In this document: positions 1-8,410 of the stretch, in pieces
Position numbering within the stretch: position 1 is the first letter of the stretch
Layout: each line of letters begins with the position of its first letter
Assembly (NCBI RefSeq): GCF_026314945.1
Contig: NZ_CP111121.1
Span: forward strand, 1,612,001-1,676,000
DNA length: 64,000 bases
Direction: 5' to 3'
Source: Chryseobacterium fluminis
GTDB taxonomy: Bacteria > Bacteroidota > Bacteroidia > Flavobacteriales > Weeksellaceae
Position numbers and translations under genes: made by a program
Notes under the pieces: generated by a model
Told to the model about the DNA's origin: nothing
What the model saw: only the letters and a program-made list of their open reading frames with translations
The model's database searches: none

Positions 1-891
1 GTAATCATCACGAATATCGATGTAGATTGTATTTTTGTTATAGAATTTCGAGAGAACCGTTTTGATCTCCATATTCTGTTCGCCTGAAGAGTAAACTCCT
101 ATTTTACTTGCTTTATTGCTGTAAAAGTTTCCGAAGAAAGCACAGCAATCCATATAAGCCAGAATTTTTTCCTTTCTGACTCTGTCTTTAAATCTTTCTT
201 CTCCTGTCGGAGTGGCTGACAGTGAGGGAGCTTGCAGAATATCATTAGATCTTCTGAGATCATTTAGTTTAGGTTCATATCCGATCCTGTCCAAAATGAT
301 TTGGAATCCTGCTTTGGTAGTACCTCCTTTAAATTTCCCGATTTCAAAACCTTCATCTACAATCATGGGATGAAATAGATTCGGATCCTGAGGAGTACTT
401 CCTGTATTGCTTTCCAGGAAGAAAGCCTGCTCCAGATAAAGATTTCCGGATACTTCGCATCCTAAATATTTTTTTGTAGCAGCCATCGTGGTTCCAGCTT
501 CGTTATTCATTTTTTGCTGAATCTGCTGGATTCTTTCGATGATGTTCTTACCGGAACGCATGTTTGAAACGGTAAGGATCTTTCCGTCTGCCCCATATAA
601 GGAGTTTCTTTTGATCCCTCTGTAAATAAAAAATTTAACCGGGATATTGTTTAATGCAGACACTGTAATAGGTAGTAATGCAATGTTTAATAATTCGGGA
701 TTAGAAGGGTCTTCCTGAGCGAGAAGCAGAGATTTGCATACTGCAAATACCGGTGCATTATCTGTTACAGAAAATTTATTCTCCAAATTATACTGATCGG
801 TACCCAAAGATCCGGATAAGGGACCGAAAGCCTCGGCTGAACTCTGGGCGACCATCGCATTGGGGTCTGTGAATAAAAAAATTCTTGCCAT
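1..891 (-). CDS. Hypothetical protein, C-terminus beyond window
   Basis: An open frame starts at an ATG at 891 (product begins MARIFLFTDP) and runs 297 codons leftwards to the window edge without a stop, so the C-terminus is missing. It has no signal peptide or membrane segment. It carries two neighbouring cysteines (MDCC) near the visible end. I recognise no family. Long unbroken reading and ordinary codon use support a real gene. The 750-bp region on its upstream side separates it from the metNIQ operon, which is transcribed the other way, so the two are divergent and independently controlled. Confidence 0.75.
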   Translation of the reverse strand, partial: MARIFLFTDPNAMVAQSSAEAFGPLSGSLGTDQYNLENKFSVTDNAPVFAVCKSLLLAQEDPSNPELLNIALLPITVSALNNIPVKFFIYRGIKRNSLYGADGKILTVSNMRSGKNIIERIQQIQQKMNNEAGTTMAATKKYLGCEVSGNLYLEQAFFLESNTGSTPQDPNLFHPMIVDEGFEIGKFKGGTTKAGFQIILDRIGYEPKLNDLRRSNDILQAPSLSATPTGEERFKDRVRKEKILAYMDCCAFFGNFYSNKASKIGVYSSGEQNMEIKTVLSKFYNKNTIYIDIRDDY

Positions 892-1396
892 ATTATGTAT
901 TTGAAATTAGGTATGGACAACTAAAACACTTCTGCAATCTTGCAGATCTATTATTAATTGAAAATTGGTTTAAGAAGAATCAAAGAAGTAATATAAATAT
1001 CAAATCAGACAATTGGATGAATGGAGTGAGCGATATTCATGGTTATTACTATTTGGCGAATTAGATATTCATTACTTCTTTGAGATTGAAATAAAGCAGT
1101 TATATGAAAAATCAATAATATTTTTTAATGTGATCGTCTATAATATCTAAAAAAATTATCTTTGTGATTAATTCTACTTTCATTGGTTTACTGTTTTATT
1201 TCTAAAGCAAAACTATTCCCTCTCAACGTCAAAACTCGACGCAACAAATTTATTTTTAGAAAATTTTCAATTATTATCAGTTAAACTGTTGATATTATTA
1301 ATAATATTCTTTCAAAAATTTCGCAATCACAAAAAAAACTCTGTAAATTATTAATTTTCAAATACTTAAAATTCACCAATACATTAAAAATAAAAA
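892..1396. other. AT-rich intergenic region, no gene seen
   Basis: About 500 bases between the divergent edge gene and the metNIQ leader. The DNA is very AT-rich and no reading frame with coding character was found. The only structure noted is the inverted repeat at 981-1082. Promoters for the minus-strand edge gene presumably lie near its ATG, but no clear TAnnTTTG box was identified. Confidence 0.6.
981..1082. repeat. Long-range inverted repeat, possible MITE remnant
   Basis: The 12-mer CAAAGAAGTAAT at 981-992 is exactly complementary to ATTACTTCTTTG at 1071-1082, and the match continues imperfectly inward (AAATATC against GATATT). The 102-bp unit has no coding content. It could be a small miniature transposable-element remnant or a structured leader of the minus-strand gene. 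Whether the genome holds other copies cannot be seen here. Confidence 0.4.
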
Positions 1397-1417
1397 AGTC
1401 TACTTTTCCAGTGGACT
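1397..1417. promoter_or_regulatory. Candidate operator: 7-bp inverted repeat upstream of metNIQ
   Basis: AGTCTAC and GTGGACT, separated by 7 bases, form a 7-bp dyad with one G-T wobble. It covers the expected -33 region of the promoter whose -7 box lies at 1435-1442. The location suits a repressor or activator site for the methionine transporter. No regulator is known from this window; the assignment rests on position and symmetry only. Confidence 0.35.
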
Positions 1418-1434
1418 AATAAAAATTTATGCCT

Positions 1435-1442
1435 TATATTTG
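1435..1442 (+). promoter_or_regulatory. Bacteroidota -7 promoter box (TATATTTG) for the met leader
   Basis: TATATTTG matches the TAnnTTTG consensus of the primary Bacteroidota sigma factor exactly. The -33 TTTG position is poorly matched. Transcription would start near 1447, giving a short 5' end before the leader peptide ATG at 1465. This makes the leader ORF, hairpin and metNIQ one transcription unit. Confidence 0.55.
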
Positions 1443-1464
1443 CAACCGTAATCAGACCTATATA

Positions 1465-1563
1465 ATGAAAGCGGGATTTATACATTATTCAGTGAGAAAG
1501 CATACCATCAATAGCATGATGATGTATTGCTGTGTGCCTGAATTTCAGATTTGCTGTGGTTGA
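1465..1563 (+). CDS. Putative Met/Cys-responsive leader peptide of metNIQ
   Basis: A 32-residue ORF starts about 18 bases after the predicted transcription start. Near its end it encodes three consecutive methionines and two Cys-Cys pairs (MMMYCCVPEF then QICCG). Its stop codon lies 26 bases before an 11-bp hairpin followed by a T run at 1589-1620, and metN begins 22 bases further on. This is the layout of a transcription-attenuation leader: clustered codons for the regulated amino acid, then a terminator, then an amino-acid importer. No signal peptide or domain suggests a separate function. Attenuation is inferred. It presumes that ribosome stalling at these codons changes the RNA folding; an antiterminator pairing was not worked out. 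Confidence 0.6.
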   Translation: MKAGFIHYSVRKHTINSMMMYCCVPEFQICCG

Positions 1564-1588
1564 CCTTACTTTTATATGACATATTTTT

Positions 1589-1620
1589 AAAGGCTTTACC
1601 ACGTTGTAGAGCCTTTTTTA
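1589..1620 (+). terminator. Intrinsic terminator/attenuator between leader peptide and metN
   Basis: AAAGGCTTTAC pairs with GTAGAGCCTTT (11 bp, one wobble) around a 6-base loop, and the second arm runs into a T tract ending at 1620. It lies between the leader ORF and metN, inside the same transcript, so it would stop transcription before the structural genes unless disrupted. Confidence 0.65.
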
Positions 1621-1642
1621 TTTAACAGGAACAGAATAAAAA

Positions 1643-2670
1643 ATGATAGAAATAAAAAATATTTCAAAAACATTTCACCAGAAGAAACAGTCTTTTAAAG
1701 CACTGGACGATGTGAGCCTTACGATCGAAAAAGGTGATATTGTCGGAATTATAGGATTTTCCGGAGCCGGGAAAAGTACCCTGATCCGGACGGTGAATCT
1801 TCTAGAAAAACCGGATTATGGTCAGATTATAATTAACGGAGTTGATTTTACAAAATTAAATTCCAGGCAATTGGCCGGCGAGAGAAAAAGATCGGAATGA
1901 TTTTCCAGCATTTCAATCTGCTTTCTTCCAGAACGGTTTCTGAGAATATTGCCCTTCCCTTAGAACTGGATCGCAACAATAAAGCGGATATCAACAGAAA
2001 GGTCAATGAACTGTTGAAAATCGTTGGACTGGAAGACAAAGCCCATGATTATCCCAGAAGCCTGTCGGGCGGACAAAAACAAAGGGTTGCCATTGCAAGG
2101 GCCCTAGCCAATGATCCGTATCTCCTGCTTTGTGATGAAGCAACCAGCGCGCTGGATCCGGCTACAACGCAATCTATTTTGCAATTATTAAGGGATATCA
2201 ACCAACGGCTGGGCATCACGATTCTGCTGATCACCCACGAAATGGAAGTCATCAAAACGGTATGCAACCACGTAGCCGTAATTGATAAAGGAAAACTATT
2301 AGCGAAAGGAACTTTAAGCGAGATCATCTCCAACAAAGAGAATCCGATTATCAAACAATTTTTAAACTCCGGGGTTATGACAATACCACAAGAACTGAAT
2401 AAAAAACTACAGAAAGAGCCACAGGAAGGATTATTTCCCCTTATCGAGGTGGAAGTGAATGAAAAAATATCTGTTGAAGAAGTACTGTCGATCGTATATG
2501 ATCAATATAAAATTCCGTATAAGATTCTGAAGGCGGATGTAGAATATCTGGGTGAATCCAATTTCGGGAAGCTTTTGTTACAGCTTCAGGGCGAGGAAGA
2601 AGAGAACCAGCAGGCCATCTATCATTTCAATCAGAATAAAATTCAAAATACGGTAAGAGGATATGCTTAG
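1643..2670 (+). pseudogene. metN: MetN, methionine ABC transporter ATPase, split by a frameshift
   Basis: Two overlapping frames together make a full-length MetN of about 340 residues. The first (1643-1900) holds the Walker A motif GFSGAGKST. The second (1897-2670) holds the Q-loop (IFQHFNLL), signature LSGGQKQR, Walker B LLLCDEATSALD, the switch histidine (LITHE) and a C-terminal NIL-type regulatory domain. The join lies at a five-A run (1885-1889); one more A would restore a single frame reading through GERKKIGMIFQ. As written, the first frame stops at a TGA overlapping the ATG of the second (ATGA), so coupled translation of two halves is conceivable. Known role: energises methionine import with MetI and MetQ at the inner membrane. 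Sequencing error, real inactivation and slippage are all possible. Confidence 0.85.
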
Positions 2671-3319
2671 TGATACAGTAATTTCTCTTTTATCAAAGGG
2701 AGTGTGGGAAACGGTTTACATGACGTTTGTTTCAGGATTTTTCGGTTTTGTGCTGGGATTGCCGGTCGGGATCTTATTATTTCTGACGAGAAAAGATCAG
2801 TTACTGGAAAATATGATATATAACAGAATTCTGTCTGTTCTGGTGAATATTTTCCGGTCTATTCCTTTTATTATCTTGATCGTGTGGATGATTCCTTTTA
2901 CAAGAAGCCTTGTCGGCACATCCATCGGCATGAATGCCGCACTCGTTCCTTTGAGCGTAGGAGCCGCTCCCTTCATTGCCCGGCTTGTTGAAAACAGCCT
3001 GCTGGAAGTTCCCCAGGGACTTATTGAAACTTCGAGGGCGCTCGGAGCAAGTCCGTTTCAGATCATCCGGAAGGTTCTGCTGCCTGAGGCATTACCGTCA
3101 CTCATCAATAATGCAACGATTACCTTAATCACCTTAGTCGGTTATTCTGCCATGGGTGGAGCAGTGGGAGCCGGCGGACTGGGACAGATCGGATATCAGT
3201 ACGGTTATATCGGGTATGATGCACTGATTATGAATCTGGTTTTAGGACTGCTGGTAGCCATTGTGTTTATCATTCAGTTTTCCGGGGACCGGTTGGCCAA
3301 AAGATTTGATCACCGTTAA
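2663..3319 (+). CDS. metI: MetI, methionine ABC transporter permease
   Basis: A 218-residue membrane protein with about five hydrophobic segments and the EAA coupling loop (RALGASPFQIIRKVLLPEAL), which docks on the ATPase. Length and sequence are typical of MetI. Its start overlaps the end of metN by 8 bases, so the two are translationally coupled. With MetN and the lipoprotein MetQ it would import methionine, probably D- and L-forms and derivatives, across the inner membrane. The spacing to metQ is 129 bases, with a T-rich stretch but no clear terminator, so metQ is likely in the same operon. Confidence 0.9.
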   Translation: MLSDTVISLLSKGVWETVYMTFVSGFFGFVLGLPVGILLFLTRKDQLLENMIYNRILSVLVNIFRSIPFIILIVWMIPFTRSLVGTSIGMNAALVPLSVGAAPFIARLVENSLLEVPQGLIETSRALGASPFQIIRKVLLPEALPSLINNATITLITLVGYSAMGGAVGAGGLGQIGYQYGYIGYDALIMNLVLGLLVAIVFIIQFSGDRLAKRFDHR

Positions 3320-3448
3320 ATAAATGGCACAGATATAATTCATAAGTGCTTTAACAATATAATGTGGATGTGAAATAGTGTCGATAAAAGGTTATTTGCA
3401 TAACGGCACATTAACCTTTTATCCTTTTTAAAGAAAAAATAATTTACA

Positions 3449-4261
3449 ATGAAAAAAATAAAGATTTTAGGTTTATTGACGGCAGGGATGTTAGTATTCA
3501 CCGCTTGTCAGTCTTCAAAAAAGGATGATCCGAACTTTATAAAAGTAGGAATCACTTCCGGGCCGGAACAGGAAATTGCAGAGACGGCTAAAAAAGTAGC
3601 TAAAGAAAAATACAACCTTGATGTGGAACTGGTCGCTTTCAATGACTATGTTGTACCCAACGAAGCGCTGAATAACGGGGATATCGATGCCAATGCTTTT
3701 CAGCATGTTCCTTATCTGAACGAACAGTCAAAACAACGGGGCTATAAACTGGCTGTTATCGGGAATACTTTTGTCTATCCTATCGTAGCGTATTCAAAAA
3801 AGATAAAAAATATTAATGAACTTCAAAACGGAAGTACGGTGGTTATTCCGAATGATCCGACCAATGGAGGCCGATCTTTACTTCTTTTACAGAAAAACGG
3901 ATTATTGAAACTGAAAGACGGCATTGGATTATTACCGAAAGTGACTGATATTACGGATAACCCGAAACAGCTTAAAATCCTCGAGATTGAAGCGCCTCAA
4001 TTACCCAGAGTACTGGACGATAAGGAAGTAGTGATTGCCATTATCAATAACAATTTTGCTGCCCAGGCCGGTCTGGATGCCGATAAGGACGGAATTTTTA
4101 AAGAAGATAAAAACTCTCCTTATATGAACGTCGTGGTTGCAAGACAGGATAACAAAGACACTGAAAAAGTAAAAAACTTTTTAAAGGCGTACCAGTCTGA
4201 TGAGGTCATGAAAAAGGCAGCAGAGATTTTTAAAGGAGGTGCAGTTAAAGGGTGGAATTAA
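3449..4261 (+). CDS. metQ: MetQ, methionine-binding lipoprotein
   Basis: A 270-residue NlpA/MetQ-family protein with a lipoprotein signal peptide ending in lipobox FTAC (Cys20). The mature part starts with the usual IKVGITSGPE region and carries family landmarks such as ALNNGDIDANAFQH and IPNDPTNGGRSLLLLQ. It captures methionine outside the inner membrane and delivers it to MetNI. It is the last gene of the metNIQ operon and is followed by a strong terminator at 4332-4370. The operon as a whole lies behind the Met/Cys leader peptide, which supports a role in sulfur amino acid supply. Confidence 0.92.
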   Translation: MKKIKILGLLTAGMLVFTACQSSKKDDPNFIKVGITSGPEQEIAETAKKVAKEKYNLDVELVAFNDYVVPNEALNNGDIDANAFQHVPYLNEQSKQRGYKLAVIGNTFVYPIVAYSKKIKNINELQNGSTVVIPNDPTNGGRSLLLLQKNGLLKLKDGIGLLPKVTDITDNPKQLKILEIEAPQLPRVLDDKEVVIAIINNNFAAQAGLDADKDGIFKEDKNSPYMNVVVARQDNKDTEKVKNFLKAYQSDEVMKKAAEIFKGGAVKGWN

Positions 4262-4331
4262 TTTACAGCAACAGCCTTTAAGCAGTAAGCGGTAAGCTTA
4301 TTTTGCATGATAAAATCTATTATTGTATATT

Positions 4332-4370
4332 AGACATTATTTCGATTTTTTGAAATGATGTCTTTTTTTT
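4332..4370 (+). terminator. Terminator of metNIQ
   Basis: AGACATTATTTC pairs with GAAATGATGTCT (12 bp, one wobble) around a short T-rich loop, followed by an eight-T run. It lies 70 bases after metQ and points in the direction of the operon. Confidence 0.85.
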
Positions 4371-4486
4371 GCCGGGTCGTGCAATGTTTTACCGGTTAAA
4401 ATTAATTCTGAAATTCCCGCAATCTGTAAATCATAAGAAATAACTGGTCAGAAATAACCATTTATTGAAAATATTCATTTTCTCAA

Positions 4487-4517
4487 TTTGAGATAATAAA
4501 TATTTTCCTTATTTTTG
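4487..4517 (+). promoter_or_regulatory. Consensus Bacteroidota promoter of the GH3 gene
   Basis: TTTG at 4487-4490, exactly 19 bases, then TATTTTTG at 4510-4517 gives a perfect TTTG-N19-TAnnTTTG match. It lies 23 bases before the ATG at 4541, implying a short leader and strong basal expression. Confidence 0.8.
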
Positions 4518-4540
4518 TTGTTAATCAAAAAAAGGCTTTT

Positions 4541-6805
4541 ATGTTAAAGAAGACTGCCATTGTAAGTTTATTCACCCTTATTTCTGCTTCGTATATGGCT
4601 CAATCAAATACTACTTTACCCGTTTATTTAGATGAATCAAAACCTGTAGAACAACGTGTACAGGATGCTCTTTCAAGGATGACCACCGAAGAAAAAGTAG
4701 CGATGCTTCACGCTCAGTCGAAATTCAGTTCTCCAGGGGTGCCCAGATTGGGAATTCCTGAATTCTGGACCACCGACGGTCCTCATGGAGTACGGCCGGA
4801 AGTAATGTGGGATGAATGGAACCAGGCAGGATGGACGAATGACTCGATTATTGCCTATCCGGCTTTAACCGCTCTTTCGGCAACATGGAATAAAAAGATG
4901 TCTTGGAACTACGGAAAAGCTTTAGGAGAGGAAGCACGTTACCGCAAAAAGGATATCCTCCTGGGACCCGGAGTGAATATTTACCGAACACCGCTGAACG
5001 GAAGAAACTTCGAATATATGGGTGAAGATCCTTATCTGACCTCAAAAATGGTGGTTCCCTATATAAAAGGCGTACAATCCAACGGAGTGGCCACTTCAGT
5101 AAAGCATTTTGCACTGAATAACCAGGAAATGTTCCGCCATACCAGCAATGTAAAGATCGATGACAGAACGCTGTACGAAATTTATTTACCTCCTTTTAAA
5201 GCAGCGGTTACGGAAGGAGATTCCTGGACCATTATGGGTGCATACGACATGTATAAAAATCAGTATGCAAGCCAGAACCAATATCTGTTAAATGACATCC
5301 TGAAAGGAGAATGGAAATACAAAGGCGTTGTGGTATCCGACTGGGGAGCGGTCAACAATACCGAACAGGCAATCCATAACGGACTGGATCTTGAATTCGG
5401 AAGCTGGACCAACGGTCTTTCCGCAGGAACAAAAAATGCCTATGACAATTATTACCTGGCCAAGCCCTATCTTGATTTGATCAAATCCGGAAAAGTGGGA
5501 ACCAAAGAACTTGATGATAAAGTAACAAGACTTCTCACCCTTGCCTACAAGACGACGATGAACCGAAACAAGCCTTTCGGAAATATCGCCTCTGAAGAGC
5601 ATAAAGCAGTGGCCAAAGAGATCGGTGAAGAAGGAATCGTATTGCTGAAAAATCAGGGTAATGTACTTCCAATAGACCTTAATAAAGCGAAAAAAATTGC
5701 CGTTATCGGTGAAAATGCCATTAAGATCATGACGGTCGGCGGCGGATCTTCTTCCTTAAAAGTGAAGTATGAAACGCTTCCTTTAGACGGGATTAAGGCC
5801 AGATTCGGAAAACAGTCTGATGTACAATATGCCCGCGGATATGTAGGAGACATCGGCGGAGAATACAATGGTGTAAAATCGGGTCAGGATCTGAAAGATA
5901 CGCGTTCACCCCAGGAATTACTAAACGAAGCGGTGGAACTGGCAAAAAAATCGGACTATGTTATTTTTGTAGGGGGATTAAACAAAGCGGATTTCCAGGA
6001 TAGTGAAGGAAACGACAGAAAAAGCTACGGACTGCCCTATAATCAGGATCATGTGATTTCTGCATTGGCAAAAGCAAATAAAAACCTGGCGGTAGTACTG
6101 GTTTCCGGAAACGCTGTGGCGATGCCTTGGATCAAAGAAGTACCTACTGTTCTTCAATCGTGGTACCTGGGTTCTGAAGCAGGAAATTCAATTGCCTCCG
6201 TATTAGCGGGTGATGCCAATCCGTCCGGAAAATTACCATTTACATTTCCGGTGAAACTGGAGGATAATTCGGCCCATCAGCTGGGAGAATATCCGGGACA
6301 GAAAGATGAGTTTGCAGCAGGAAAAGGAAAAGATCAGCAAAACCCGATTAATATTACGTATAACGAGGGAATTTTCGTAGGCTACCGGTGGCACGATACA
6401 AAAAAGATCAAGCCGTTATTCAGTTTCGGGCATGGTCTGAGCTATACTACTTTTGCGTTTGGAAAAGCTAAAGCAGATAAAACTACTATTTCGAAGGACG
6501 ATACCATTACGTTCACGGTTTCTGTTAAAAATACAGGAAAGATCGCCGGAGCGGAAGTTGCCCAGTTATATATTTCTGATGTAAAATCTTCTGTGGAAAG
6601 ACCGGCGAAGGAACTGAAAGGTTTTGAAAAAGTATATCTGAATCCTGGAGAAGAAAAACAGGTGACTTTTACGATTGATAAAACAGCATTAAGCTTCTTC
6701 GATGCTGAGAAACACGACTGGGTGGCAGAGCCCGGGGATTTCGAAGCCCACATCGGAAATTCTTCTGATGCTATTAAAACGAAGGTGAAGTTTACTTTGA
6801 AGTAA
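4541..6805 (+). CDS. bglX: GH3 beta-glucosidase, secreted (BglX-like)
   Basis: A 754-residue glycoside hydrolase family 3 enzyme with an N-terminal signal peptide (cleavage near residue 21, after YMAQS). In order it has the GH3 TIM barrel with KHF (188-190) and the nucleophile Asp267 in VVSDWGA, the alpha/beta sandwich domain (from about 380, IAVIGENA), and a C-terminal fibronectin-III-like domain (from about 655). The length and three-domain order match periplasmic BglX-type beta-glucosidases. It probably removes terminal beta-linked glucose from oligosaccharides in the periplasm. It stands alone between its own consensus promoter and terminator. The exact substrate cannot be read from the sequence; xylosidase activity is an alternative. 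Confidence 0.9.
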   Translation: MLKKTAIVSLFTLISASYMAQSNTTLPVYLDESKPVEQRVQDALSRMTTEEKVAMLHAQSKFSSPGVPRLGIPEFWTTDGPHGVRPEVMWDEWNQAGWTNDSIIAYPALTALSATWNKKMSWNYGKALGEEARYRKKDILLGPGVNIYRTPLNGRNFEYMGEDPYLTSKMVVPYIKGVQSNGVATSVKHFALNNQEMFRHTSNVKIDDRTLYEIYLPPFKAAVTEGDSWTIMGAYDMYKNQYASQNQYLLNDILKGEWKYKGVVVSDWGAVNNTEQAIHNGLDLEFGSWTNGLSAGTKNAYDNYYLAKPYLDLIKSGKVGTKELDDKVTRLLTLAYKTTMNRNKPFGNIASEEHKAVAKEIGEEGIVLLKNQGNVLPIDLNKAKKIAVIGENAIKIMTVGGGSSSLKVKYETLPLDGIKARFGKQSDVQYARGYVGDIGGEYNGVKSGQDLKDTRSPQELLNEAVELAKKSDYVIFVGGLNKADFQDSEGNDRKSYGLPYNQDHVISALAKANKNLAVVLVSGNAVAMPWIKEVPTVLQSWYLGSEAGNSIASVLAGDANPSGKLPFTFPVKLEDNSAHQLGEYPGQKDEFAAGKGKDQQNPINITYNEGIFVGYRWHDTKKIKPLFSFGHGLSYTTFAFGKAKADKTTISKDDTITFTVSVKNTGKIAGAEVAQLYISDVKSSVERPAKELKGFEKVYLNPGEEKQVTFTIDKTALSFFDAEKHDWVAEPGDFEAHIGNSSDAIKTKVKFTLK

Positions 6806-6833
6806 TCTTACTTATATATTTCTAAAACGGAGG

Positions 6834-6859
6834 GCCTGGATTTTATTCAGGCATTTTTT
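6834..6859 (+). terminator. Terminator of the GH3 gene
   Basis: GCCTG and CAGGC form a short stem around a 9-base loop, followed by ATTTTTT. It lies between the convergent GH3 and fic genes and just touches the end of fic. Confidence 0.6.
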
Positions 6860-7817
6860 ATTCCTTAAACTGATATTCCGTGAGTCTGTGATCTCCGAAT
6901 TTCATTAAAATATTTTCTGTGACTGCCCATTTCAGGTCTCTGCTCGCTGTAGGAGCCGAAATATCTTTAAAACTCTGCAGATAATCTTTCCTGCTGAATT
7001 TTTGGGCGCCGGCTTTTTCTTTAAATAAAAATATTCTGTCTTTTGTATTCAGATTACTATTTTGTGACCGCAAAAGCTCCTTTAAAGATGCTAACAGGAT
7101 TTGTAACATAAATTCAATAAAGGGAGTAGACTGCCCTTTTTTATCAGATTCTGAAAGGGCATTATAGTATTCTTTCTGATTTTCTCTGATAAGACTTTCT
7201 ACCGGCAAATACTCGAAAACAGGATATTGCTGCATTAAAATTAATGTCTGCCATAATCTTCCCATTCTTCCGTTCCCATCTATGAAAGGGTGTATACATT
7301 CGAACTCATAGTGAAATACCCAGCTTTTAATTAATATGAGCTCTTTATCATTTTTCAAATACTTAAAAAGATCATTCATCAGCCCTTTCACCATGGTTCC
7401 GCCTGGTGCCAGGTGCTCAACTTTTGAGCCTTTTACAATTCCTACATTTTTTGTCCTGAACTTTCCGGCATTTTCAACCAGATCTTTCATTAACATCGCG
7501 TGGGCAAGCTCAAGATCTTTCATTTTATTTGCATTAAAACGTTTCAGATCATGATACACCTCAATAGCATTATGAACTTCAAGAATATCTTTGGCCGGAG
7601 CGATAATTCTTTTATTTTCCAGTAAAGCGGTTATCTGTTCTTCCGTGAGTGTATTTCCTTCAATTTCTAATGAAGACTGAATGGTTTTAATGCGATTTTT
7701 TTTTCGCAATTCCGTGGTTGGCTTATAGAGATGATGAGCATTAATCTCTCCTATTTTTTCTGAAATAGAAATAACCAATTCTAAAATTTTATCTGTTATG
7801 GTATAAGGTGGCTTCAC
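6858..7817 (-). CDS. Fic-domain protein (AMPylase type) with inhibitory N-terminal motif and C-terminal winged helix
   Basis: A 319-residue Fic/DOC-superfamily protein. The active-site motif HPFIDGNGRMGR is at 176-187 and complete, including the catalytic His176. An N-terminal inhibitory helix motif of the (S/T)xxxE(G/N) type is seen as SLEIEG at 49-54, the arrangement in which the Glu blocks ATP positioning until activated. The last 70 residues look like a winged helix (SRKDYLQSFKDISAPTASRDL), a DNA-binding fold seen in several Fic proteins. The family transfers AMP from ATP to target hydroxyls. Directly upstream is a tandem TGATAGTATCA operator (7822-7845), so self-repression by the C-terminal domain is a reasonable inference. 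Target unknown. Confidence 0.9.
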   Translation of the reverse strand: MKPPYTITDKILELVISISEKIGEINAHHLYKPTTELRKKNRIKTIQSSLEIEGNTLTEEQITALLENKRIIAPAKDILEVHNAIEVYHDLKRFNANKMKDLELAHAMLMKDLVENAGKFRTKNVGIVKGSKVEHLAPGGTMVKGLMNDLFKYLKNDKELILIKSWVFHYEFECIHPFIDGNGRMGRLWQTLILMQQYPVFEYLPVESLIRENQKEYYNALSESDKKGQSTPFIEFMLQILLASLKELLRSQNSNLNTKDRIFLFKEKAGAQKFSRKDYLQSFKDISAPTASRDLKWAVTENILMKFGDHRLTEYQFKE

Positions 7818-7821
7818 AATC

Positions 7822-7851
7822 TGATAGTATCATTTGATAGTATCAAAGATA
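7822..7851 (-). promoter_or_regulatory. fic promoter and tandem operator
   Basis: Two copies of TGATAGTATCA (7822-7832 and 7835-7845, 13-bp period) lie directly upstream of the fic start codon. Each is a near-palindrome TGATA-G-TATCA. On the minus strand TATCTTTG (plus 7851-7844) is an exact TAnnTTTG -7 box, so the transcription start falls inside the repeats. This is the geometry of repression at the start site. Confidence 0.6.
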
Positions 7852-7948
7852 GAGATTCTATTTTAATAAACTTATTAATATCATTTCCTGTCCGATGTCA
7901 TCTAAAATCAGTTTAATATCCTTAAATTTATATTAAAATAAAAATTCA

Positions 7949-8290
7949 ATGGTAGAAACCGTTTCATTTTATGATGACCTGCATTACGAGGATGGCCACA
8001 AGCCTGCTGTAAAGGTGATGCTCAAAAACGATCTGGCCAAGGAGATCAGAATTCTTTTCCGTAAAGGCCAGGAGATGAAGGAGCATAAAGCGCCCTACCC
8101 TATTATTGTCCAGGTTTTGGAGGGGCTTATTGATTTTGGAGTCGAGGAAAAGCGTTATCTATTAAAGAAAGGCATGATGATTCAGCTGTCTGCTGATATT
8201 CCGCATGATCTGGTTGCTTTGGAAGAAAGTATGGTAAGGCTCAGCCTTAATCTGCAGGATCATCCGTCGAGAGTAGAAAATATTAAATAA
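7949..8290 (+). CDS. Small cupin-domain protein
   Basis: A 113-residue single-cupin protein. Recognisable strands include EMKEHKAPYPIIVQVLEGLIDFGV and GMMIQLSADIPHDLVAL, carrying His residues in the positions usual for the two cupin motifs, although the first lacks the full HxH. Such proteins are often small metal-binding enzymes or sensors in redox or quorum-quenching contexts. No signal peptide. It is divergent from fic by 131 bases, and downstream lies the flanked palindrome at 8411. Function unknown. Confidence 0.75.
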   Translation: MVETVSFYDDLHYEDGHKPAVKVMLKNDLAKEIRILFRKGQEMKEHKAPYPIIVQVLEGLIDFGVEEKRYLLKKGMMIQLSADIPHDLVALEESMVRLSLNLQDHPSRVENIK

Positions 8291-8410
8291 TAAACAGTTT
8301 TTGATATCCTTGGCAGCCTGTTATTTAGACTGACTTCATCCCGGAATATATCCGGATCATTACAGGGGATGACAGAACCGGATGTTTTCCGAATATTGAA
8401 TGGTGACCGT

